From Treponema sp. (lineage in GTDB: Bacteria; Spirochaetota; Spirochaetia; Treponematales; Treponemataceae): a stretch of 33,784 bases of DNA. The notes beneath the pieces are model-generated. The model did no database searches. It was not told the origin of the DNA and worked only from the letters and a program-made list of their open reading frames with translations. Position 1 is the stretch's first letter, and each line of letters begins with the position of its first letter. The stretch spans positions 1-33,784 of the forward strand of contig SFOB01000018.1 in the NCBI GenBank assembly GCA_004554075.1, written 5' to 3'. The position numbers and the translations under genes are program-made. This document shows, piece by piece, positions 8,718-15,566 of the stretch.

Positions 8718-9317
8718 TTATTTTACTAGAATTCTACCATTCGAGATATCAAGGAGTTTACTTATAAAGGCCTGATACTCGCTTTCGTGGATTTCGCCTG
8801 TGATTGTGATTTCTGTTCCGAAGTTTTCGGTCAGGCCGGAGATGTGAAAAGCTTCCATGTTGTTTTTGATAAGCTGATAGAGGGAGTAGTCTGTTGTGAA
8901 GGTGAAGGCCCGCTTAGCAACCAGTTCTTCGAAAAGACCGGCTTCGTCGGCGGCGGCAAGGACACCTTTGGCACCGTTACCGTATGCCTTTACAAGTCCA
9001 CCTGTTCCCAGTAAGGTGCCGCCGAACCAGCGGGTTATGGTGAGTACTGTGTTTGTGCAGCCACGGCCACGGAGTACGTCCAGGGCAGGGCGGCCGGCAG
9101 TTCCCGAAGGTTCTCCGTCGTCGCTCATGCCCATAACCTCGGCACCGGGACCGATGACGAAGGCGTGTACCACATGAGTTGCGTCGGCGTATTTTGATTT
9201 CTGGGATTTAACGAGTTCGCGGGCAGCAGCCTGAGAGTCACAGGGAAAGAGCTCGGAGAGGAAGCGGGAGCCTTTTATGGTTTCTTCGTAATTGATGTAG
9301 GATTTTAATATTTCCAT
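8718..9317 (-). CDS. YigZ/IMPACT family protein
   Basis: A 199-aa member of the widespread YigZ (UPF0029) family. The family signatures are visible: SDDGEPSGTAGRP near residue 64, followed by RWFGGTLLGTGGLVKAYG, the two most conserved blocks. A C-terminal ferredoxin-like domain covers about 138-199. Length is normal. It is predicted soluble and cytoplasmic; the family has been linked to translation-stress control through the related eukaryotic IMPACT proteins, but the bacterial function is unsettled. The ATG at 9317 has no Shine-Dalgarno sequence. It is followed by the composite repeat and then the xylanase, which is probably unrelated. Confidence 0.88.
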   Translation of the reverse strand: MEILKSYINYEETIKGSRFLSELFPCDSQAAARELVKSQKSKYADATHVVHAFVIGPGAEVMGMSDDGEPSGTAGRPALDVLRGRGCTNTVLTITRWFGGTLLGTGGLVKAYGNGAKGVLAAADEAGLFEELVAKRAFTFTTDYSLYQLIKNNMEAFHISGLTENFGTEITITGEIHESEYQAFISKLLDISNGRILVK

Positions 9318-9338
9318 AGTGTACTAAAAGCAGGCGTT

Positions 9339-9414
9339 GCGGGCGGCGTTTGAGCCCGCAGAGGGGGTAGCGGAAAACGCCGCAGGCGGTTGGAGCGTGG
9401 GGGAGACTTCCCCC
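9339..9414. repeat. GC-rich hairpin pair between parC and YigZ gene
   Basis: Two hairpins in a GC-rich island: TGCGGGC/GCCCGCA (9338-9344/9354-9360) and GGGGGA/TCCCCC (9399-9404/9409-9414). No U-tract follows on either strand. The composition is unlike the flanks, so a dispersed repeat or a parC transcript end is likely. Confidence 0.4.
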
Positions 9415-9417
9415 TCC

Positions 9418-11337
9418 TTACTCAACAACTATATCCTGCACTTCCTTGCTTACAACGCGGACGCCCTTTGCCTTGAGAGATTTCTCCTCAAACTTATCGG
9501 CCTTGAACTTTTCCTGCAGAACCTTGATGCGGCCTTTCTTAACGTAATTGAGCTGGAAGGTAAAGCTCTTGCGGGTATCGACGTGGAGAACCTCGCAGCC
9601 TTCTGGAGCAAAGAAGTAGTCGCGGTTCATGATGAAGGCGAGGACCTTGCAGCGCTTACAGTAGACATACTGAGTTGCCGGGTCGCGGTACAAAATTGTA
9701 AAGAGAACCTTTGAAAGACTTTCCTTGTCTGCAAGTCCGCAGTAACGCATTTCCGGACCAACGAAGATTTTTTTCGGAGACTCAGAAACTGAGTAGATTC
9801 CGCTCTTACGAACATAGATAACCTTGTCGTAAGGAGTAACCTTAAAGAGCTCGTTGCCACCGGAAACTTCTGTTCCAAGATTTCCGTTCTTTTCGTCGTA
9901 GCGCAGTGAAAGGTCGCGTTTAGTTACGGCCTTTACGTCTACGGCGTTGATGTTTGTAATCTGTGTGTGGCGCTTGAAAGCCTCTTCGCCAAGTACGGCC
10001 AGCTTCTTTTCAATTCCATCCAGCCAGCTGATTGCGTAATCTACCAGGTGCTTGAGCAGGCGGTTGATTTCCTTGATGCGGGCATTGATTGCTTCAACCT
10101 CGGCTTTGTTCTTGCTCATATCGTAAAGGGAAATGCGGCGGATTGGGATTTTCAAAAGGTGATCTACATCTTCGTCTGTAATCGGGCGGATCAGTTCTTT
10201 TGCGAATGGCTTGAAGCCGTCTTTTACAGCCTTGATTACGCCTTCTTCAGTTTTCTGCTGCTCAATCTTTTTATAGATGCGCTCTTCAACGAAGATTCGC
10301 TCGAGAGTGCGCAGGTGGAGCTTTTCCATCAGGTCTTCTTTTTCGAGCTGAAGTTCTGCCTTGAGGATTCCTACCAGCTGCTTTGCGTGATGCTCGATTA
10401 CCTGTGTACAGGTCATCTGCACCGGCATGTTGTCTTTGATTACCAGGAGGTTACAATAGATTGTCTGCTCGCAGTCTGTGAAAGCGTAAAGTGAATCTAC
10501 AACGTCTTTTGTGTAAACACCGCGCTGTAGTCGGATCTCGATATTTACTTTATCTGAAGTATAGTCCTGAATTGAGGTGGCTTTAATCTTGCCGTTTTTT
10601 ACTGCCTTTTCGATTGAGTCGCAGAGGCGTTCTGTTGTTGAGCCGTATGGCAGCTCTGTGATTACGATTTTCTTTTCATCACTTGTGTCCATCTTTGCGC
10701 GGGTGATGATTTTTCCAAGACCGTCGTTGTAGTCCGAAACGTCAATAAGACCGCCGGTAGGGAAGTCCGGGAAGAGCTGGAACTTTTCACCGCGCAGACA
10801 TTTCTTTTCTGCTTCGATAACCTCGTGAATATTGTGGCTGAGAATATTTGTACTCATACCAACGGCAATACCTTCGGCACCCATAATGAGGACGAGTGGC
10901 AGCTTTGCCTGGAAGGCAACCGGCTCAACGTCGCGGCTGTCGTAAGTATCAACATACTGGGTAATGCGCGGATTTGTATTTAAGATTTCTTTTGTGATTG
11001 GACGCAGGCGGCACTCAATGTATCGGGGAGCAGATGCACCGTCGCCCGTAAACATGTTACCAAAGTTTCCCTGCTTGTCTATAAAGAGTTCCTTGTTTGC
11101 AAGGTTTACAAGAGCAGTATAAATAGAAGCGTCACCGTGAGGGTGATAAGCCATAACCTTACCACATACGTTTGCAACCTTAGTGAAGCGTCCGTCGTCT
11201 GTCTTGATTAAAGTATGAATGATTCGTCTTTGAACAGGTTTAAGTCCGTCCGTAATTTCAGGAATAGCGCGGTCGCGGATAACGTAACTCGCATACTGAA
11301 TAAAGTTCTGGTCGAACAGATTTTTTACATAAGCCAT
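9418..11337 (-). CDS. parC: Topoisomerase IV subunit A (ParC-type)
   Basis: The DNA breakage-reunion subunit of a type IIA topoisomerase (639 aa). The N-terminus has the classic YASYVIRDRAIPEITDGLKPVQRR. The quinolone-determining segment is HPHGDASIY (65-73), and the active-site tyrosine is Tyr106 in APRYIECRL. No GyrA-box (QRRGGRG) is seen and the C-terminal region is short and divergent, which favours ParC over GyrA. A GGGGA ribosome site lies close before the ATG. No parE lies directly upstream, where it is often found; the next gene is a histidine phosphatase, so the partner must be elsewhere. ParC is more likely than GyrA, but the partner subunit would settle it. Confidence 0.88.
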   Translation of the reverse strand: MAYVKNLFDQNFIQYASYVIRDRAIPEITDGLKPVQRRIIHTLIKTDDGRFTKVANVCGKVMAYHPHGDASIYTALVNLANKELFIDKQGNFGNMFTGDGASAPRYIECRLRPITKEILNTNPRITQYVDTYDSRDVEPVAFQAKLPLVLIMGAEGIAVGMSTNILSHNIHEVIEAEKKCLRGEKFQLFPDFPTGGLIDVSDYNDGLGKIITRAKMDTSDEKKIVITELPYGSTTERLCDSIEKAVKNGKIKATSIQDYTSDKVNIEIRLQRGVYTKDVVDSLYAFTDCEQTIYCNLLVIKDNMPVQMTCTQVIEHHAKQLVGILKAELQLEKEDLMEKLHLRTLERIFVEERIYKKIEQQKTEEGVIKAVKDGFKPFAKELIRPITDEDVDHLLKIPIRRISLYDMSKNKAEVEAINARIKEINRLLKHLVDYAISWLDGIEKKLAVLGEEAFKRHTQITNINAVDVKAVTKRDLSLRYDEKNGNLGTEVSGGNELFKVTPYDKVIYVRKSGIYSVSESPKKIFVGPEMRYCGLADKESLSKVLFTILYRDPATQYVYCKRCKVLAFIMNRDYFFAPEGCEVLHVDTRKSFTFQLNYVKKGRIKVLQEKFKADKFEEKSLKAKGVRVVSKEVQDIVVE

Positions 11338-11367
11338 TGTTTTCCCCTAAGATATTGCCGAACTGTG

Positions 11368-11396
11368 TGTCATCCTCGGGCTTGCCCCGGAGATCC
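11368..11396 (+). repeat. TGTCA-family hairpin repeat (copy)
   Basis: TGTCATCCTCGGGCTTG, then a partly paired CCCGGAGAT arm and CC. It has the same 5' TGTCA, CTTG loop and overall length as copies at 8573, 20357 and 33496. It lies upstream of parC. No gene is seen in the rest of 11338-11461. Confidence 0.6.
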
Positions 11397-11461
11397 AAAA
11401 AATTGACAATATCCACCCAAATAAAATTATAAATCATAAATTCGGTATTTTCAATAGTTCG

Positions 11462-12013
11462 TTAAAAGCAGTACTCTATTACCTGGCAGTTTGCGATATT
11501 TGTAGAACTGAACTCTTCGTTTGTTTCTGAATTGAAATATGAGTGAATCATTCTTGCGATTCCACCATGAGTTACAAGAAGAAAAGTTTTGTTTTCTTTC
11601 TCACTGCGCGCTTTCAATTCATCAAGCAGATTATAGATTCTCTGTCCCAGGCGCAGCATGGACTCGCCGCCATTATAATCGCAGGCAAACTGCTTTTTAG
11701 CTTCGTGAAAAACTCCGCGGTGTTTTGCCCATTCGTGGCCTTCAAACTCGCCGAAGTTCTGCTCAATAAGACGAGGCTCGAGCGTTAGTGGAAGCCCATT
11801 TTCTTCTGCAACGATTTTTGCAGTATCGGCGGCACGACTCAAAGGAGAGTGTAAAATCTCATCAATTTTAATTCCGCTTTCTTTGATTTTCTTTGCAAGC
11901 TCGTGAGCCTGTTCAATACCTTTTGCAGTAAGCGGAGTATCAGTTACTCCCTGAACCTTACCTTCAACATTCCACTGAGATTCGCCGTGACGAGTTATAT
12001 AGATTTTGCTCAT
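11462..12013 (-). CDS. Histidine phosphatase (phosphoglycerate mutase-like)
   Basis: A 183-aa branch-1 histidine phosphatase, cytoplasmic, removing phosphate from a small molecule. The catalytic RHG is in ITRHGESQWN (residues 5-14). The phosphate-binding Arg is in HSPLSRAADTA, the acid Glu is probably in EQNFGEFEG, and the second catalytic His is in VTHGGIARM. Length fits the GpmB/CobC/broad-specificity phosphatase group rather than true glycolytic mutase (about 230-250 aa). It diverges from a second histidine phosphatase 82 bp away; the two share a promoter region. Substrate unknown. Confidence 0.88.
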   Translation of the reverse strand: MSKIYITRHGESQWNVEGKVQGVTDTPLTAKGIEQAHELAKKIKESGIKIDEILHSPLSRAADTAKIVAEENGLPLTLEPRLIEQNFGEFEGHEWAKHRGVFHEAKKQFACDYNGGESMLRLGQRIYNLLDELKARSEKENKTFLLVTHGGIARMIHSYFNSETNEEFSSTNIANCQVIEYCF

Positions 12014-12019
12014 AAAAAG

Positions 12020-12025
12020 ACTATA
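12020..12025 (-). promoter_or_regulatory. -10 box of histidine phosphatase gene (leaderless)
   Basis: Minus-strand TATAGT (12025 to 12020), six bases, then the ATG at 12013. No ribosome site is present between them. Confidence 0.5.
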
Positions 12026-12061
12026 ACGGATTTTTTTTCTATTTTAAACTTCACGCTAGTA

Positions 12062-12070
12062 TGCTATAAT
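12062..12070 (+). promoter_or_regulatory. Extended -10 of second histidine phosphatase gene
   Basis: TGC-TATAAT (12062-12070). Here the start codon is 25 nt further on and is preceded by GAAGG (12085-12089), so this message has a short leader with a ribosome site, unlike its divergent neighbour. Confidence 0.6.
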
Positions 12071-12095
12071 TCAGCCATTAAAACGAAGGTAGAAA

Positions 12096-12905
12096 ATGAG
12101 ACTTATTTTTATCCGCCACGGCGATCCTGATTATACACACGACAATCTTACAGAAAAAGGAAAACGCGAAGTTGAGCTTCTTATAAAGCGCGTCTGCTCC
12201 TGGAAAAATATCACACAGATTTATCAGTCTCCCTTAGGACGGGCAAAAGCAACTGCAGCTCCAACCTTGGAAAGACTTGGCCGCAACGCGATTACCTGCG
12301 ACTGGCTTCAGGAATTCAAATATAAAACCCGCATGCCTAAGAATTATCCAAACAAAAAATGGATCGGACAGCAGGTTATGTGCTGGGATTTACTGCCAGA
12401 GTTTTTCACTTCTGACAAAAAGTTTTTTGATAAGGATGAATGGGCCGACACAAAGTTTATGAAGCCCGGCCACATTAAAAAGCATTACCAGAAAGTTTGC
12501 GACGGCTTTGATGAAATTCTCGCTCAATACGGATATATAAGGAATAAAAAATCTTTTTATGACGTTCAGAATCCGGTGCCTAACCACAACTGGAGCGAAC
12601 CAATAGACCGCTATCATCTAAAGTCTGTAAAAGATGATTATCCGGAAGAAACAACTCTTGTATTCTTCTGCCATCTGGGTGTTATGTTTACGATTATTGC
12701 GCACCTGACGGGGCTTAGTCCTATGCAGTTATGGCAGGGCTTTTATGTTGCGCCGACATCGATTACAGTACTCAACAGCGAAGAACGATTGCCCGGTCAG
12801 GCATGGTTCCGCGTTGAACGGCTGGGTGATACAAATCATCTTACAAACGGCGGTGAACCAATCAGCTCCAGCGGCTATTTTGCCAACGTGCTGGATGAAC
12901 TATAA
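12096..12905 (+). CDS. Histidine phosphatase family protein, long form
   Basis: A 269-aa protein of the histidine phosphatase superfamily. The RHG motif is in IFIRHGDPDYT (4-14), followed by LTEKGKREVELL. The phosphate-binding arginine is in YQSPLGRAKATAA, and the second histidine is in VFFCHLGVM, where CHLG replaces the common THGG. An insert of about 90 residues separates the two halves, explaining the extra length over the 183-aa neighbour. The start has a good ribosome site. No signal peptide. Substrate unknown; the divergent pairing suggests a functional relation with the 11462-12013 gene, but this is only positional. Confidence 0.82.
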   Translation: MRLIFIRHGDPDYTHDNLTEKGKREVELLIKRVCSWKNITQIYQSPLGRAKATAAPTLERLGRNAITCDWLQEFKYKTRMPKNYPNKKWIGQQVMCWDLLPEFFTSDKKFFDKDEWADTKFMKPGHIKKHYQKVCDGFDEILAQYGYIRNKKSFYDVQNPVPNHNWSEPIDRYHLKSVKDDYPEETTLVFFCHLGVMFTIIAHLTGLSPMQLWQGFYVAPTSITVLNSEERLPGQAWFRVERLGDTNHLTNGGEPISSSGYFANVLDEL

Positions 12906-12909
12906 ATTC

Positions 12910-13052
12910 AAAAGTACATATTTAAAGCGGAGTTCTCTGCAGTTAATATGTACTTTTCCCATAAAATCACCAACAAAAGACTCCCGAAAGGCCTTATCAG
13001 CTGCATTTTTACATATTTAAATGGAAAATCAGTGGAGTTAATATGTACTTTT
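12910..13052. repeat. Two tandem imperfect palindromes, 95-bp period
   Basis: Each copy has arms TACATATTTAAA and GTTAATATGTACTTTT around a 15-nt variable centre: copy 1 at 12910-12957, copy 2 at 13006-13052. In copy 1 the palindrome is fuller, with AAAAGTACATAT mirrored by ATATGTACTTTT. The 48 bp between the copies is unrelated. The array lies just upstream of the nuclease gene and may be an operator or a repeat-element remnant. Confidence 0.65.
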
Positions 13053-13126
13053 GCCGGAAGGCACTTTTTATTTGCCTTTTTTCTAATTTATATTTATCTT
13101 ATAAATACACCGCAAAAGGAGTAATA

Positions 13127-13987
13127 TTGGCTAAGGAACTTGAAACTCTTACGCCACCGCAATTTAAAGAAGCTGTTGCTAAACGTATCTTATGGCTTGA
13201 AAAAGTCTTAAGAACAAAACAGGAAGCCCTGGAAAACGCTCCGCCGGGTTCTGTCCGTATAAGCCGGAAAAAGAGAACAAATCAATTTTATCTGCGTGAA
13301 GACAAAACAGACTTGCAGGGGAAATATATTCCTCGCTCGCAGCTTAAACTTGCCCATGCTCTTTGCCAGAAAGTCTACGATCAGAAAATCGTGCTCGCGC
13401 TGCAAAAAGAAATTACATACTTACAGGATTTTTTGAAAAACTACGAAGAAAGAAATGCTTCTAAGGCTTTCCTGGATCTTCCCGTCATCCGCTACAAGGC
13501 TGCAGACCCTCTTACTCTTACAGATGCTGAGTACGTTGAAAAATGGCTTGCACTTGAATATAGGCATAAAGCATTTAATCCAGACACACCTCCATTATTT
13601 ACCGAAAATGGAGAACGGGTACGCTCAAAATCAGAGGTTATAATTGCTGATACTCTCAAGCATAATGGTGTCCCATATCGTTATGAGTATCCGGTTTTGA
13701 TAAACAGAAATATCAACAAATCAATGAAAAAAGATTTAGTGACATTTCATCCTGATTTTTGCTGCCTGAATGTCAAAACCAGAAAAGTTTATTTCTGGGA
13801 ACACTTTGGAAAAATGGATGATGTGGAATATGCAAAACGTGCTGTAGAAAAAATATATCTGTATAATGAGCATGGGTACGAAATTGGAAAGAATCTAATT
13901 GTAACGATGGAAACAAGTTCATGTCCAATGTCAGCCGCCCTTGCAAGAGATACCGTCTATACACATTTTGGATGGCAGACTTATTAG
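13127..13987 (+). CDS. PD-(D/E)XK-like nuclease-fold protein (TTG start)
   Basis: A 286-aa hypothetical protein. The TTG at 13127 is chosen because AAGGAG lies 6 nt before it and the upstream ATG (13043) sits inside the repeat array and codes for an unlikely leader. The N-terminal half (about 1-110) is helical and basic, resembling a coiled coil. The C-terminal half carries a nuclease-like series: SKSE with Glu170, YRYEYP, PDF with Asp210, and WEHFG with Glu225, matching the E-PD-E pattern of PD-(D/E)XK folds, here with EHFG where ExK is usual. It converges on the OLD-like ATPase, with stop codons overlapping. No characterised homologue recognised; nuclease activity is inferred from motifs only. 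Confidence 0.7.
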   Translation: MAKELETLTPPQFKEAVAKRILWLEKVLRTKQEALENAPPGSVRISRKKRTNQFYLREDKTDLQGKYIPRSQLKLAHALCQKVYDQKIVLALQKEITYLQDFLKNYEERNASKAFLDLPVIRYKAADPLTLTDAEYVEKWLALEYRHKAFNPDTPPLFTENGERVRSKSEVIIADTLKHNGVPYRYEYPVLINRNINKSMKKDLVTFHPDFCCLNVKTRKVYFWEHFGKMDDVEYAKRAVEKIYLYNEHGYEIGKNLIVTMETSSCPMSAALARDTVYTHFGWQTY

Positions 13988-15522
13988 TTTCTTCCCGTTG
14001 CTTTTTCCAGGATCTCGATGAGTTCGCTGTAGTTTTTGCGGACGGATTTGCGGTGGGCATCCTGGATGAACTCGAGCTCGCTGCGGAAGAGACGGTCCTT
14101 TGCAGAAACAGGCATGTACTGAATGCTGGTGCGGGTGTAGTAGTGTTCGATGCAGCCGCGGGGCAGAATGTAGATGCGGGCGGCTTCGGCGGCAGCTAAA
14201 ATAAAGGCGGCAAGATTTTTTATAACCGGAATTGTGGCTGCCGTTGAAGGTGAGAGAAGGGGTGTAAGTTCCTCATCAAGTTTGTTTACGCCCTGCAGCA
14301 TTACAGTTTTATATGTGTCTACCGCTTCTGCGTTTTCATGCTTTTCTCGCAGCTGGCAAAGTTTTTCCATAAGCGACTGCAGCTTTTCTGGCACAGGATT
14401 TTTTTCGCTGTACTCATGCAGTTCCTGTGACACTTTTATAAGGTAGCGTTCCAGCCTGTAAATCAGTTTGTCAAAAGTGATTTCCTGAGCCAGTTCCTTT
14501 GCAGAAAAAATAGTCTTGTAAAAATCTTCCTGCCTTTCCTTCTGCTTTTCAAGCCAGGAAATAACCCGCTCATCTTCGCAGGCAACATCACGAAGCTTGC
14601 CCGAAAACAAAGAGTCCAGGTCAGTGATGATGCGGCCGTTAGTACCAAGCAGAGAGCAGACCTTGCAGAAAACACCAAGCTCGTCCTTGCCGCCAACATC
14701 AATAATTCCCGTTCCCGCAGCGCTGTACTCATCTTCGATAAAAGTCAAAAGATAAGTGAACATCTGCTGGTCGGTATAGCCTTCCACGAAAATCTGGTTG
14801 TCGGAAAAAAAGAACTGCTTGTGGTAGGTGTTGAAGCGGGGGAGGAAGCGGCGGAAAAGAGCATCATCCTCCTCGGAAAGCTCTTCAATACTTGTAGGCG
14901 CCTTATTGATATGGCAGACAATAACACCCGCCAGCTCCTCGGGAGTACGTAAATCAATATAAAAAGGTGAGTGCGAAATCAAAAAGAAAAGGCGGCGCTG
15001 ACTGTGAGAAACTTCCTTGCGGATTTCATTCATAAAGAAAGTCTGAAACTGAGGGTGCAGGTGCAGCTCCGGCTCATCAATAAAAAGACAGTCGTCCGCA
15101 GTAGTGTCGTAAAGATTTACCAGCAGGGAAATGATTTCGCGAAGACCGTGACATTCAGCCTCTTCCAGCATGTACTCAACATTCCAGGCCTTGTTTTCTA
15201 CAATCGGAATCATTGTACCGTCAATGTCTTCTATAAAGGTGATTGCTTTTCCAAACATGCTCGAAAGAACTTTCTCAATTTTCAGACGGATTTTTTCGTT
15301 GTCCTTGAGAATAGAAATCTGGTCGCTGTAGTTGCGGTCGGCACGCAGAAACTTTACCGAGTATCCGGCTTCCTGAAACTGCTGTGAAATCTTTTCAGCA
15401 AGAAGGGTTTTCCCGCTTCCGTTAGGTCCAACTATCAGATTTATCTGCGACCAGTTAGACTTCTTAAAAACAGTCTTACCCCAGAGAAAAGGAATTTTCA
15501 CGCGTGTTTCAAGCTCAATCAT
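13984..15522 (-). CDS. OLD-like ATPase with TOPRIM-type domain
   Basis: A 512-aa protein with an ABC/AAA15-type ATPase and a C-terminal TOPRIM-like region, as in OLD-family nucleases. Walker A GPNGSGKT is at 32-39, Walker B FIDEPELHLHP near 147-157, and the switch His184 in ISHSP. The TOPRIM pattern follows as VEGYTD (Glu247) and ITDLDS (Asp301, Asp303), with a basic helical tail. The start MIELETRVKIP at 15522 is preferred over an upstream Met at 15594, which would run through the divergent promoter and the radical-SAM start. It converges on the PD-(D/E)XK-like gene with overlapping stops. OLD proteins cut DNA and often serve phage defence; that role is plausible but unproven here. Confidence 0.78.
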   Translation of the reverse strand: MIELETRVKIPFLWGKTVFKKSNWSQINLIVGPNGSGKTLLAEKISQQFQEAGYSVKFLRADRNYSDQISILKDNEKIRLKIEKVLSSMFGKAITFIEDIDGTMIPIVENKAWNVEYMLEEAECHGLREIISLLVNLYDTTADDCLFIDEPELHLHPQFQTFFMNEIRKEVSHSQRRLFFLISHSPFYIDLRTPEELAGVIVCHINKAPTSIEELSEEDDALFRRFLPRFNTYHKQFFFSDNQIFVEGYTDQQMFTYLLTFIEDEYSAAGTGIIDVGGKDELGVFCKVCSLLGTNGRIITDLDSLFSGKLRDVACEDERVISWLEKQKERQEDFYKTIFSAKELAQEITFDKLIYRLERYLIKVSQELHEYSEKNPVPEKLQSLMEKLCQLREKHENAEAVDTYKTVMLQGVNKLDEELTPLLSPSTAATIPVIKNLAAFILAAAEAARIYILPRGCIEHYYTRTSIQYMPVSAKDRLFRSELEFIQDAHRKSVRKNYSELIEILEKATGRN

Positions 15523-15528
15523 AATTAT

Positions 15529-15537
15529 ATTATAACA
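15529..15537 (-). promoter_or_regulatory. Extended -10 of OLD-like gene (leaderless)
   Basis: Minus-strand TGT-TATAAT (15537 to 15529), six bases, then the ATG at 15522. This is the main reason for choosing that start. It overlaps the opposing radical-SAM promoter. Confidence 0.65.
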
Positions 15538-15560
15538 CAGCTTTGATTTTATGATATAAT
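15532..15560 (+). promoter_or_regulatory. Promoter of radical-SAM gene (leaderless)
   Basis: ATAACA (15532-15537), 17-bp spacer, consensus TATAAT (15555-15560). The start codon begins after six bases, without a ribosome site. The -35 region lies on top of the divergent -10. Confidence 0.65.
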
Positions 15561-15566
15561 AAAAAT

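Noticed and set aside
9337..9714. 125-aa plus-strand frame overlapping parC
   Set aside because: Antisense shadow of parC running out of a GC-rich repeat; no ribosome site and no recognisable motif. Similar long antisense frames at 5439-5885, 9967-10494 and 14971-15387 were dropped for the same reason.
12910..13052. CRISPR array
   Set aside because: Only two palindromic copies with short centres and a long unrelated gap; no spacer-repeat regularity and no cas genes.
13043..13126. Upstream ATG for the nuclease-like protein
   Set aside because: It lies in the tandem palindrome and gives a hydrophobic leader unlike the rest; the TTG at 13127 has an ideal AAGGAG.
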